Shown: positions 25,301 to 37,786 of the stretch, one piece after another
Layout: each line of letters begins with the position of its first letter
Position numbering within the stretch: the stretch's first letter is position 1
DNA from: Sclerurus mexicanus
Lineage: Eukaryota; Chordata; Aves; Passeriformes; Furnariidae
Length of the DNA stretch: 64,000 nt
NCBI GenBank assembly: GCA_013396755.1
Contig: VWZF01007168.1
Span: forward strand, 571,144 to 635,143
Direction: 5' to 3'
Position numbers and translations under genes: made by a program
The notes under the pieces: model-generated
Told to the model about the DNA's origin: nothing
Database searches by the model: none
What the model saw: only the letters and a program-made list of their open reading frames with translations

Positions 25301-25700
25301 ATAGAATAATAGAATGGCCTGGGTTGGAAAGGACCTTAAAGATCATCTAGTTACAGCACCCTGCCATGGGCAGGGACAGTTTTCGCTAGATAAGGTTGCT
25401 CAGGGCCCCATCCAACTTGATCTTGAAAACTTCCAGGGATTGAGCATCCACAGTGTCTCTGGGCAACCTGTTCAAGTGCTTCACCACCCTCTGAGAAAAG
25501 AACTTCTTCTTAACATATAGTTAAACCTGCCCTCTGAGGGTTTAAAACCACTGCCCCTTGTGCTATCACTATCTGCTGATGTAAAAAGTCAATACCCATC
25601 TTGCTTATAAACCCCCATAAGGTCCCCAGAGCCTTCTTTTCTCTGTGCTGAACAACCTCAGCTCTCTCAGCCTGTCTTCATAGGAGAGGTGTTTCAATAT
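25301..25700 (-). mobile_element. CR1 LINE 3' region, minus strand (about 400 bp)
   Basis: Begins on the plus strand with ATAGAATAATAGAATGG, the reverse complement of the CR1 terminal repeat. It then reads 'ttggaaaggaccttaaag', 'ctgccatgggcagggacag', 'ctctgggcaacctgttcaag', 'gcccttgtgctatcac'-like sequence, and 'cagcctgtcttcatagg'. It is relatively well preserved, so younger than the copies at 12106 or 22727. It abuts the retroviral leader remnant, consistent with insertion into or next to the decaying provirus. It is 5'-truncated near 25700, and no frame is intact. Confidence 0.92.
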
Positions 25701-26132
25701 TTTTGAGGTGCACCGACAAGCTGTTGGTGTTTTTGAGGTGTCCCAGACAGGAAGCACGCACCTGCTTTTGGGAGAACATATATAGGTCCAGACAAAAATA
25801 CCACTCCAGCATTGGCAGGTTTCATTTTGCACTTGTAAATGGATGTTACAGCAAGACTACTCCCGATCATCTGTCAAAGGTCTTGGGAATCTGAAGAGTC
25901 CCTCCCTGATTGGAAGCTCACTAGCACTCATGCTATTTACAGGGAGAGTATGAGGGAAAACCCACAAAACTACTGACATTTTAGTCTGACCTCTGACCTA
26001 GGACAATATTGGATAAGATCTTGTTGGGTATGGCTAGAAAGCATTTAACATGAAAATTATATATACATTCTGCTATTCTATCAGAGTTTCCAGTGAGATA
26101 ACTTATTTGCAGGAATTATTTAGTGCAGAATC

Positions 26133-26328
26133 GCAGAAAGAATTTCAGATTAGAATAAAATAATGAAGGCAAATTTTGCTTTTATCGTTTGAACTAAGGA
26201 GTTTCTTGTGTAGATAGTACAGCTGAGTTTGGGTGAGACTAGAATTAGCACAGCTGAAGAGGACACTTCATTAGAGGAGTGTCTGTTACAATCTTCTTAA
26301 ATATTGCAGAAAGAATTTCAGATTAGAA
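26133..26328. repeat. Perfect 23-bp direct repeat flanking 150 bp
   Basis: The same 23 bases, starting GCAGAAAGAATTTC and ending GATTAGAA, occur at 26133-26155 and 26306-26328 without a mismatch, 173 bp apart. The intervening 150 bp has no poly(A) tail, no inverted termini that I see and no known family signature. It could be a small insertion with a long target-site duplication, or a local duplication made during break repair. Confidence 0.7.
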
Positions 26329-27017
26329 GCAAAGTGAAGACTCATGCAAGTTATCTGCTGATACCAAAACTGATTTTATTAATGGCTAAGAGACGCAAAC
26401 AGAAAGAGGAAAAAATAAGAAAAGGTTGGAAAATGCTAAGATTACTTTTAGAAGCAAAGATACCACTGAAAAACTACCTTTCTGCTGAACTGGTTTGTCG
26501 TGGCGGGGGAGAAGCAGTTTCTGCCTTCTTTTTCCTATCTCTTCTGCTTTTCAATGTTATCACTTTAGCAGCAGGGAGGTCTCTGGAATGCAGTCAGGAT
26601 GTGTGGTATCGCTGCTCACGCCAAGCCACACCGCAGGATAGTGCAGGGTCCCATTCAGCTGCACCTCTCTGGCCCTCAGAAATATGGTCAGGCTAGAGGG
26701 ACAAGATAAAACTTATGCATGTGACACAGTGGGTTTCAGTTCTCTCCAGGCTGGCAGTTTCAGTCCCCAGTGGCAGGTAGGCACATGGTTGTGGAGAAAA
26801 AGGTGAGGGAAGGTAGGGGAGAGATTCTTGGCTGGGACACCCAGTGTTCTCTCCGTTTCCTCTCTCAAGATTTTCCAAAATTTGTCTTCAACTCTTATAT
26901 TGTTCAAAGGAGGTTGTAGGTGATTTCTTGGCACGTACCCCTATTCAGATGCTTGAAGAGCTATTTTAACCATAAACAGTAACAGGATTTTCGGGCAGGA
27001 AAAGTCCAGAAGGATGT

Positions 27018-27092
27018 TCTGGCAAGAACTTCTGGCAGAAAACTGACAGAGAATTTTTGGTGAGAAGTTTCTGACAGGCAGAGGCAGAAAAC
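27018..27092 (+). repeat. Diverged tandem repeat (TTCTGGCAGAA-like)
   Basis: Related units TTCTGGCAAGAAC, TTCTGGCAGAAAAC and GGCAGAGGCAGAAAAC follow one another over about 75 bp with much divergence. The period is not constant, so this is a weak low-complexity call. Confidence 0.35.
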
Positions 27093-30000
27093 AATGGAGG
27101 AACATTGCTTTTGGTATTTCTATTTTATCTGTGTGTTACAGTGCCCCTAACACTTTGGACATATTGCCTGAGCAATTGATTGTGGGGACCACACTGAGAA
27201 GGGTTAGACAATTCTTTAGTCTTCTCAAATGGAAAAAACTCAAACTCTCCAGATTTGTTAATATAGTTCTGATAATTGAAAGACAAAAGGAAGTATGATA
27301 CTAGTTGCCAGTTGTCTCTTTTTCTTATTTCAACTGTATTCAGGCCTGGATATTTAGGACTAGATTTCTACAGCAGTTGAGTCAAAAGCCCTTGTATTCA
27401 CGGAAACCTCCCGGAACTTCCACAATCTAAATGACTGGTAATCCCAATCCCTAATGCCCAGGTATAAAGACTCCTGCAAAGGAGTGCTATGAATGGATAT
27501 GGGATTTCATGTCAAAGCACGAGTTGATTGCTCTGCTCATCCTTTTTCATACAACCTTTTTTTTTTTTTTTACTTTTTTCTTTGTTTTCATCAACACAGG
27601 TTGAAAAGATTAGTGAAGAAATTGTTCGTATTGGACCTGATTCTTGTATACTGTAAAGGCTCATCAAACTATTTTTCTCTTAAGGAAAAATGTAGTCTGT
27701 CAAGTGAAAACCCTCACATTGACACCCTTTTTGCTCACCTAAATGGTCTAGAGGAGCTTCAGAGAAAAAGAGATCACAAGGCATTTTTTTTTCAGAACAT
27801 TCATCAACACAATATGAAATATAAATAGTGATTTATACTACTAATTAGTGAGTTTCTACTATAAGTAGCTCTGCACTGAATAGAGGAGATCAGTATAATG
27901 TGATGTTGTGCTGTCACTCATCAACTAGTTGAAGGATAATCTAACAATTCATTACATCAGTGGGACTTTGGAGGAGTGTTATCCTTGACTTAACTCATTT
28001 TTTCCCATTTTCTTCTTTGGTGTTTTTGGATGGCTATCGTGGTCTCTTCAAAAGGTTTTCAGAATTTGTATCATCAGAGACATTTTGATTGTATTAGACA
28101 GCCATTCTGCTATCAGGTAGAGACTGAACAGAAACTGCATTTCTCCAAGATGTTTCAGTTGTCCCATTAAACAGAATGAAAATGCATAGTCTGTTGGAAT
28201 TTAAGAAACTTTCCTGCAAAACCTTAGAATAAATTTAAAGTTATCAAATTACTGTACAGATAAGTATTGGTAGAGATGACCTAAGATACCTTGTATACCT
28301 CTTTTCAAAAATAATCATTCTGTGTTCTGTGCTTCTCTTGAAATATTCCTTTCTCATATGACATGAAAAAACTTTAGAACCACGTATCACTTTTGAGCTG
28401 CTGATCAGGTGGCTTGTGATCCAGCAAGCTGAGAGAAGCAGTATTGCTGGACTGATGCTCTCCGTCCTTAGCAAGAATGACGCCAACTGCATTAGGTGAC
28501 ACCCTGCAGTAGGAAAATGGACTGCATTAATTTGAAGTAGTTTTCTTCAGGTTGGAGAAAACTGATAGCAAACACTAAAATGATTTCCATACTGTGTATT
28601 AGCATACAAGGATATGGATACGGGCATACATCAGTATTGAAATTCTGGTCTATCCTACTGTGTTAGAAAGATTGTGTATATGTAGCTACATTACATAGAC
28701 CAGCTGTGAGTTTTTCCTGTCTGACTGGACAGATATTCTGGAATGAGGATACACCTATTATGTGTCTTAACTATATTGCCATGTCATTCCTGACAGTGCT
28801 GAGGAGCATTTTGCTATCAGACCTATAAAACCCAAAAAGAGCAGCAACAATAAAAACTATAAAAAATGAAGTCCTGAAGAGCCTCCAAGGTAAACTTGCA
28901 CAGGTTATAATAAAATGTAAGAAGTGAGATAGAGGCAGTGAACTCTCTGTAATGATATTTATATAGATATGATAGTTACAGAGAAAAGCCTTGTATTACA
29001 TTGACAATTTTGGTGTATAAATATGTATGCAATAAAGAGATACATGTTTTATTATAGAATGAAAAGGTGGAATATAAAAAGTTGTTTCTGTGAAAAAGTG
29101 AGATTCTTCATAGTAAACTGTGTTAGTTTCTACATTCAATGTGTCGGAGTGACTGGAAGAAATCTATGTTTGACCTTCTAATATCTTGGAGCACAGCCAT
29201 TCAGGCTTCCATGGGAAAAGTTACAGAAGATGTAGGCAGGCCATCTGGTATGAAAAGGGTGGCAGAGGATTACAAATAGAGCTGCCTTCAGAAGCTTGTT
29301 ACAGACAGCATAACAATTTTAAATGGAGACTCGGATACCTGTGATAATCCATTGCTGCCAGAGTTCAGTCATACAAAAGAAAGCAAGCCTTCCATGCTGT
29401 CTGCCTATCTTTCCCTCTTTCCGCCCTCTCTCCCTCTTTCTTTTTTCTTCTGAAGTAGTTATATATATATCAACTGAGATAAAACTCTCCTTAGGGGAAG
29501 ATGAAATTATAGAAGCCTTAGGCATATACTAACAAAGTTGCTGCTCACAAGTCTCAGAGAATGATGCAGATTACCTACACACCATCTAACCTCTCAAGAA
29601 AATCAAAAAAATCAGTGTGTGTTTCCATTTTTGAAAAACAATTTGCTGTGCTGCCTAAGCATAACAGCTACTTTGGCCAATATAAATGGTAGGGCCAGGG
29701 ACCTGCATGTAGATATGATCTAACTCATAATCAGAGTGGGATGGGAACTTAGCTAAAAATTGGAATATTTTTTTCTGGATCTAACTCCCATATTTTTTAG
29801 TGCATTCTTTTTGCTTCTTTGTTTTGTTTGTTTGTTTTAGCTATTTTTTAAATTTTATTAAAATCCATGAATAAAGTTTAGAAAGAGCACTTTCTACAGC
29901 AACCATGGCTATGGATTTCCCTGTAAGGAATCCCACCTTTTACAAGATAGATGGATGTTAGCTGTGTTCAGAGTAGCTTATACTTTGGTATAAGGTAGCT

Positions 30001-31221
30001 AAAACCAAAGACTTCCATGACCAGTCTGTCCAGCTCATGAAAAACTGCTGTAGATTATCTTAAATGTAAAAGAAACAGTCTTTTTCTAGTCATACTTGCC
30101 TGCACAAGAGGATGCTTAATTCAGATTCCTGAGGGCCTTCTGCTGTCCTTGGTCATGCACTTTTTCATTGTAGGTTTACAGTTTCTTTTTTTTTTTTTTT
30201 GGCTCATCCCACTCAGGAGTGCACAGCCCTTGTGTTTCACAAATACTAGGATCAATACAGGGTGAAAAGATCTTAAAAAAAAGACCAATGGATTTTTTTC
30301 TGACAACTTACACAGTACACAAAACAGATTTTTATTTTTATTTTTATAGCTGGTAGAAGCAAGGCACATATCTAGCATGTCCTTAGATCCCCTGCCCTTC
30401 AAAACTGCTTAAATCTATAAGAGGCTGAGATAAACCACAATAGTGCATGAGGATGTGAAGGTATGACCCAATCCAATGTTCTGCTGCTTTATGATTTTCC
30501 CATCACTGCAGCTGTTCCTGCAGATAGCAAGAGCTATAGGTGCTATTGCAACTACATGGAATGGTTCAAAATCTGCAGTATTTCATTTCAGACTGTTTTC
30601 TGATGCTGAGACTAAATACATTCACATAGGCAGAGTCTATAAAGAAAAATCACTGTGAGACTTTAATAAAATACTTTCAATAACATGTTAATTTATAAGA
30701 TAACCCACTGGAAAACCACAAGCTACCAGTGTCCGTAAGTACTGATTAGATAAGCCACTGACACAGTCACAGGATTTTAATGTCTTTATAAATGCTGAAT
30801 AAATGAACTCTGACTGAATGGAATCAGAAATGCTTTTATGCTAATGTATTTTATCAAAGATTTTCAAGATGAAGTAGAGGAGGCTTTAGTTTTTCTCTTA
30901 CTAATTAGCAATTAATACTAATGGTTATTAATAATTGGACATTATATAAAATTCTAGTAAAATAAAACAGTGCAACTTCTAGTATTTTATATTCAGAACA
31001 ATTTTTCTGTCTACTGGAATGCGATGATTTAGATTCCTGAGAGAAGAAATCAATAAATCAGCATCCACAGAGGTACGGAATTACAAAAGACAAAAGATCT
31101 TGAGACTCCTTGAAAAGGTAAGAGCCATACCATATAGCAAGTGTTGCATACAGATTGGATATGACTTGCAGGGTACAGAGCAACACTCATGTTTGTCTGC
31201 AAACCGATCCAATGACAAAGT

Positions 31222-31237
31222 AAAAAAAAAAAAAAAA
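31222..31237 (+). repeat. A-run, 16 nt
   Basis: Mononucleotide run with no retroposon body recognised upstream. Confidence 0.85.
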
Positions 31238-32818
31238 GGAACCCTGGAGTGCATTTGGTAATGATTACTATTCTAGATATTCTAGATTTATAGACATATT
31301 TGCTCCTTGTTATTACACTTCACAAGTCACCTAAAAACTATTTTGAGTAATTTTCTGGTAACTGCCACAAATAGAGTTTCCAAGTTCAACATTTCCAAAG
31401 CCATGTTTTCACTTCAAACTACTAATTTTAATTGTCACCACTGAAAAAAAACCCACAAAACAATGCAGAGGAGAACACTGACCTCTAAACACAGCCTTAA
31501 AAAATAGTCCTTGTTAAATCAAAGTCCTTTAAAATAGTATTTTTGCATTACAAGCTGCACTTTCCTTTCAGAAGTGAGGATTGACTTCAGTGTAGATCCT
31601 CTTGCCTGTTTAAAATCACAAGTCTCATAAATTGGTCATTGCAATGAGAACAGTTGAGCACCTGAGTGGCTCCAGCACTGCAGAGAAGACACATGCATGT
31701 TCATCACAGGCATATTGCTGCACTCCCAGGGGAGGCAACTTTGCAACAGAAATCAATGGTGGGAACAGTCCTAATGAAGTCACAAAGAAACAGCCTTGAC
31801 AGTCTACAAAGAAGAAAAACTGATGGATTAGGAGGCCTGAAATATTTTTCTATCAATAGAATAAAAAAACCCCAAAGTTGTGCTTTGGACTTCTGCTGGC
31901 ATAGGTATGTTGGTCAAGGGTGTGAAATGCATTGCTGGAAAGAAGTGGCTAAAACAAATTAAAATGCTAGAAGTGATTTTTTTTTGGTACAAAATGTATC
32001 TTCAGCAGAATGGATTGGCTGGTACCATATTCCACTATACAATTTAAGTGCTCTAAAAATGGACATGATCTCATGCTTTTTACTCATGAATATGCTGTAT
32101 CTTGTAATAACATCTCACATCAACATCTCTAGGCCTGGGGGGATGTGAGCAGAAAAACATATCAAAATACTTTTGGAATTTTGGCTTGTACCTTGTGATC
32201 TGGAACCCGAATGCTACAGCACCTGTACCCTTATAAAAATGCCCTATATTTTGCTCTTTCAGTGCCAATTCCTTACCAGTTTATAAAATTAAAGGTTTGA
32301 TTCCTTTTCCCCCATGTGTGTATTTTATTTTAATGTGTCTGATTTTCCTACCCATGCCCTCCCTCTTGGTTTTTTGTGGTTTGTAATTAAGTACTGTAAT
32401 GCCCCTTTTTTAAGGGCCAGTGAAGTAAATTCTACTGCAAGTGTAGCTTGAGGAAGGTCACTACTACAGAATATACCCACAAATGTAATTAGAAAGTTTC
32501 ATCTTTTTCTACTTGTATATCTATCTGTTGAGTCATTAAGAAATGTCATTGAAATTGTGAATTTTATTTTCTTGTTACAGAGGTGTTAGTAGTGATTTTA
32601 CGGTTGGCATTGTATGAAGTAGATTTTCAGAAGCAGAACTAGAAACTCCATCCTTCTTTTTTTAAAAGGAACACGCCTTTAATACTTGATAAAATACTAC
32701 AGAAAACAAGTAAAATTTCATTGTATTTTACATGCCACATATTTATGAACTATAGAACTAATTTAAAAGTCTCTGTGTTTATACATTTACCTTGGGATTA
32801 CCAATGAAGTGGGTCAGA

Positions 32819-32873
32819 CTTTCTTCTCCTTCTCTCCTTCTCCTTCCCTTTTCCCTTTCTCTTCTTTCCTTTC
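32819..32873 (+). repeat. Pure pyrimidine tract, 55 nt
   Basis: Every base from 32819 to 32873 is C or T, dominated by TTC, CTCC and TTTCC units. Long homopyrimidine runs with mirror-like symmetry can form triplex (H-DNA) structures; that is established for such tracts generally and not shown here. It is followed by AACAG, which resembles a 3' splice-site context, but no exon-like frame follows. Confidence 0.85.
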
Positions 32874-33266
32874 AACAGCTTGGTAATTATGGATTCCTAA
32901 TACATTTTGGTGCCTTAACTGCTTCAGTAACCTATTGCAATATAAAAATTAATTTTATCTTTCATTAGGAACTTTTAAATGCTTATATATCTTCTGCTAA
33001 AATGATGGTTTTTTTTTAAAACGGTGGTTTTCACCACTAGAGGGTAGAGAAATACAGCATTGGCCAGCAAGTAAAAATGCCTTCATCTGCAAGGAAAATC
33101 ACTACTTCCTTGCTGTTAGTATCCAGAAGCTCCTCTATCATTCCTTTCGACACGACTGTTCATACAGAATAAGTTTAACAGAAGAGAGCTCCCAGACAAG
33201 AGGTGAATCAAGAGCAGCTAATTACCTTGATTGCTTCCAGACTCCTCTGCCATCCTGCATTTGAAT

Positions 33267-33295
33267 AACTTAACACTTTGTTAAAGTGTTAAGTT
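33267..33295. repeat. Perfect hairpin: 13-bp stem, 3-nt loop
   Basis: AACTTAACACTTT (33267-33279) and AAAGTGTTAAGTT (33283-33295) are exact reverse complements around GTT. The stem is AT-rich and lacks a following T-run, so it is not a terminator. The arms are too short for a typical microRNA precursor. No flanking duplication was noticed. Confidence 0.8.
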
Positions 33296-34520
33296 TGTAA
33301 CACTGAGCCCAGGTATTCCTTAAGGCTGGAGAACTGAAGACTAGCTATGTGTTAGGTAGCCTAAACTACCTATGAAAGTACACAAGTACTTCAGTAAACC
33401 TGCGTTCATAATGCTGGTGGGATTTTTGATGAGTACTTGTCCTCTGATTCTCTGCTTTGCAATCCAAAACTCTTGTGATCATGATAGCCTTTTTTTTTTT
33501 AATATGTTTTAAAATTATCTGAGAGAATTTATCGGCATGCAAGATATCCCAGCATCTGGGAATAGGTAGATATTTAAAATACAATTAGGTTGGTTTCTAA
33601 CCATTTGGTAATATAATTAAAATATGGTATGTGAAGTAGTATATAACTGCAGCTTCTCAAGGTTAAACTCAGCTTCCTGGTTAAACTTATCTGAAGATTT
33701 ATATATTTGAAGCATCTGTAAATTATAATGTGGATAATTAAATTCTAAGACAACTTCTTTTGAATGCAGACAGCAGAAACAAAATGCACAAAATGGAGGA
33801 TGGCTATGTATATCTTTTGCCACAGAGACGATCTTCCTAACATGAACCAATAAAATTTATCCTCTAATGAAAACAGCCACAAGTCACAAAATTTTGCTGC
33901 GGATAGCTCAGATACTTTTTGGAAGATTCCTTAACTCTTCAGAGTTGTGTGTTAGGGCTTTAGGTTGCATCCCTGAAAACAAGGGTCCCATATGATTTAT
34001 TCTGTATTTGTTCTAATTTGTGGGTTTTTTCTTTTCTATTTTGTCTCATAAATTTGTTTTCTTCTATGGAGTAAAAAAACCTGCTCAGAAAATAACATTT
34101 TGCTCTTCCAACAACTCACTAATTTCTATCTGACTTCTTAGCTAAGAAATTTTAAAAGCCAGCAAATCCTGTTTTAGAGGGACCCTATCATTAAAAGATA
34201 GAAAAAGAATCCCCCCCAATTATATGTAAAGTAAAAGAATACTAAGAAAAAATACATCTTTTAACAAAGCAGAATTTATATATATTCAGAACAGATTTTG
34301 ATTTCCTTAGAGTTTGCTAAAAGCATTAGATTAAAAAAGCCACTTTATTTTAAAAACATCTGCTGTAAAGAATTCCTTCTTGAAACAGCCACCTCTCATT
34401 GCCTGCTGCCATCCACATCAACAGCTTTGCTTCAGCTCAGGCCTAGGCAAAGAAAAACAAAATGAGAATAGACACAGGCCTGGTGTGAATGAATGACCTG
34501 AAACCTGTTTATTCCTCACA

Positions 34521-34760
34521 TCTATAATAGAAGAATTTAGGTTGGAAAATACCTCTAAGATCATCAGTCCAACTGTTAACCCAGCACTGCCAAGTCCACG
34601 ACCAAGCCATGTCCCTAAGCACCACTTTTACATGTCTTTTAAATACCTCCAGAGATGGGGGACTCAAACACTTCCCAGGGCACCCTGTTACAGTGCCTGA
34701 CCACCCTTTTAGTGAAGAAATTTTGTCCTAATATAAACTCTAAACTTCCTCCTTGCACAG
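34521..34760 (-). mobile_element. CR1 LINE 3' fragment, minus strand (about 240 bp)
   Basis: The plus strand reads 'aggttggaaaatacctcta', 'aacccagcactgccaagtcc', 'accaagccatgtccctaagc', 'cccagggcaccctgttacag' and 'aagaaattttgtcctaat'. This is the reverse complement of the 3' region of the CR1 subfamily also present at 53231 and 58094. The terminal repeat at its 3' end (near 34521) is degraded. Similarity is lost near 34760, where less AT-rich sequence of unknown origin begins. Confidence 0.85.
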
Positions 34761-37752
34761 GCTGTCTGATAAGAGTGAGAGGGAAGCCTTGCAGCCCCAA
34801 CCTCTTTGTGTGGAGCACTACCTCTAGCCAGAGCACTTACAGCTCTGGCTCTATATGCTTTGGAGAAGAAAGGGTGACTTTAACCTACTGCAGCTGTGGG
34901 GAAAGGCTTATTCCCACCTGCTGGGTCCAGTCAGCTGCACTGACACCAGCCCTGTTCCTGAAGCAGAGCCAGAGGAAAGCAGTTGCTCTGTGCCTGGTGT
35001 GCTAATGCTGCTGGAAACAAAGCAAAGGAGCATGACACTGAGGTTATTTGGGAAGGGATGCAAGAATATTTCTGACTTCCTTGCAGTCTGAGCCTGTGGA
35101 TAAGGAGATGGACCCAGAACGCGCTGATGATTTGTGCTATGCTATGCTTGTTGAGGGGGTGTGCTCACTGCAGGCACCTTTTGAGTGGTTGGCATCCAGC
35201 TCACAGAGTGTATGTGAGTCTGTGCTTCAGTTTTCTCACTAGTGTTACATTCTTGGCTTTGTCCTTCTTGTGGGCTGAGTCCTATAGAAGACACATCCTC
35301 TGTTCTCTGTACTACAGCTGATGAACTGACCCACTTGTGTTGTGGGTGGTGGTAAAAGTGCCCTTTCCTGAGCACTCACAAAAACTCTGGGAAATACTGG
35401 AGAACCAACAACTCTGAGGCACAGCTCATCTATGACCTTCTTGTGAAGTGGGCAGCTTAGTTATGACCCAAACTGGTTGAGATAATTACGCAGAGAGATC
35501 ATACCTTCTGCTGTCTTGAACTGAATGCTGTGTTGACTATATACTTGGACAGGTGGCAAAGGAAATCTTTGGCCTGATGACATGTCTTTGATAATACCAG
35601 AGAAGTTTCAAAAAAGTAGAAGAGTGGTGAGGTAATGGTGATGTTCAAAATGCACAGGAAGATTGATCTAAGGAAGCCTGGACTACCTACATTACCTGTC
35701 AAGCAAATCTGATGTTTTCCTTTGCAATTACTAATGTGGGACGTCATGGTAACTGTTGGATGACAGTCTACCTAGAGCTTTGAAAGCCTTAATATAACAT
35801 AGAATGAATTCTAATTTTAAAAGTAAATACTCCACAAGACAAGCAAAGCATATATTAAACGTTTTAAGAATAGACTAATTTGCATATTACAAATAACGCA
35901 GTCCTTGGTGAGTAAATGTTATTCTAAGATCTGCCTTAGATCCAGCACAACTGACACTGTCTTTGTGAATTGGAGCAAAAATTATGGATGAATATTTGCT
36001 CCAAAGACTGAAGAAACTAAGTAATCATCAAGAGAAGTCAGACCTACACTGGAATTTGGATTTCTTGATAAGTTGGACCCTTTCAACAAAGGCTGGGCAT
36101 TTGCATGCTCTACTGCTAAAGGCAAGCTGTCAAATAGGGAGCACATCCTGAAAGCAATGGCTGTGAAAAGGGACTAGTGACAGTGTCCTTTTAACTTTTC
36201 ATGAATTGCCAGAATAAGAGAGAAGGGAGTATGTGATCATTGAGTTTATGCACAGAAAGAGGGAGTAGCAGAGTGCTAGAAAGATGTTCTTCTAATACTT
36301 TCTCCAAGAACTTTGAGAAACAAAAGAGGCATCGAAAAATAATTTTAGGATCACAGAATGCAATTTACAGTGGGATACTTTAAAAGCCTTGATTAAAAAA
36401 ACGTACCAAGAAGCAACACCTCATGAGTATGCAGGTTTCTTGGAAGGAGGGGAGAGTATAATGAATACTAGAGTCAATAATATATTTATGCTGAAAGACC
36501 TAATAAGTACCAGTGGCTGGCAGCAGAATCTGGATAAATAACTACAAACATGAAATAAAGCACCATTTTGATCTCAGATTGAAACAAGTTATTGAGGAAG
36601 GGATAGACTTCTCTCTTAACGTGTTCAGTTCAAGCTTGGATGCCTTACTGGCCTAATAGAGAAATAAGTGGATGAAATCTAAAGTCTGTTGTTATCTTGC
36701 AGGCCAAATTAGGTGATGTAATGGTCCTTACTGACATACAACTCAATGAGTTTCTGCAAAGGCTGTTACCCAACATGTGCTAGCAGTTCAGTGTAGACAA
36801 GACAGGTTAGACTGAAACACACACCAGGAACCAGTGTTTTTAAACCATATTGCAGGATTTTTTAAATTATAAAAAAAAACTCATTGGTTCAGTACAGGAG
36901 AAAAGCCAAACTGGCCTTAAAGTAGGAATGACCTTGGACCATTTGTCCTTGGCAAACTTATAATAATGCCTAAATAACATGTAAGGTGTCGTCTAGCCAG
37001 GGAGCAATTGAAAGCTACTGATGCTTTTCTGAAATTGTCTTTATTTTGTTCTTCCAACTTACTGTACTTTTTTCAGTCAAGTTCCTGAGCATATGAAAAA
37101 ACAATTATGCCATATTTCTCATGCCAATACAAAATGTTAACTATTAAAACAGTGTATATTTTGTTCTCCATTCATAAAATCTACTCCTTTCCCATGATTG
37201 ATTTTGCAGATTAGCAAAAATATCTGTAGTTTTGGTTGCAAACAAATTTCTTGATTTCTTTCTTGCTCTCACTTTTATATTAATATGTGACTTTTAATAA
37301 TCTAGTGTAGAAAAATCATAGTCAACTTTTTTTCCATGGGTCTCCTATAACTTGCATGTGTGAATTATGAGAACTATAAATCCTGTTACATTCTTTATCT
37401 TTATAAAATGATTTTGGCTGTAGCTTTAAGGGGTCACTCAAGAAAAGGACATGCTGACTTTATAAAGAGCAGTTCTTAGTTTTACAAGATGCAGTCAGGA
37501 CTGCTGAGTACCCAAATTCTGAGGGCCTAGGACTTTCTTAATAAGATCTTTTTGTGGAATGCATTTTTTTCCAGGGGTTATAAGTCTAAATCCTCCATTT
37601 ATTTTCAGTGTAAGTACTAGACTTATGTGTGTAAATAGAGAAATTGACATAACCTTTCTGCCTTTCAACCATCTGCAGATATAAAATGTAAGCACAGTTG
37701 GAGCTTTATGTATTGTGCTGGTGTAAAGACATTGTACAAAGGGACTCCATAT

Positions 37753-37786
37753 TTCTTATGCTAATCCAGTTCTTATACTAATCCAT
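37753..37786 (+). repeat. 17-bp unit in two tandem copies
   Basis: TTCTTATGCTAATCCAG is followed directly by TTCTTATACTAATCCAT, matching at 15 of 17 positions. Each copy contains an ATGCTAAT/ATACTAAT octamer-like core. A short local duplication is the simplest explanation. Confidence 0.7.

Larger units (their letters stand above)
25701..34520. other. Non-coding DNA, no gene seen
   Basis: Nearly 9 kb without a recognisable exon. A 130-codon frame at 26304-26696 (plus) has no recognisable motif. Low-complexity items include T-runs near 27558-27575 and 30185-30202, a TTTG tract at about 29820-29840, a pyrimidine-rich stretch at 29410-29452 and a 16-nt A-run at 31222-31237. Diverged 'ttctggcag' repeats occur at 27018-27092. 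The 23-bp direct repeat, long pyrimidine tract and perfect hairpin are listed separately. Confidence 0.55.

Noticed and set aside
26304..26696. 130-codon open frame on the plus strand with a hydrophobic stretch
   Set aside because: Basic low-complexity start and unrelated C-terminal half. It begins inside the 23-bp direct repeat, and no family resemblance was seen.
32874..32960. Possible exon after a strong polypyrimidine tract and CAG
   Set aside because: A donor-like GTAAT follows after only about four bases and no sustained frame exists. The tract is better read as a simple pyrimidine repeat.
33267..33295. Perfect hairpin as a microRNA precursor or terminator
   Set aside because: The stem is only 13 bp with a 3-nt loop, too short for a microRNA precursor, and no T-run follows.
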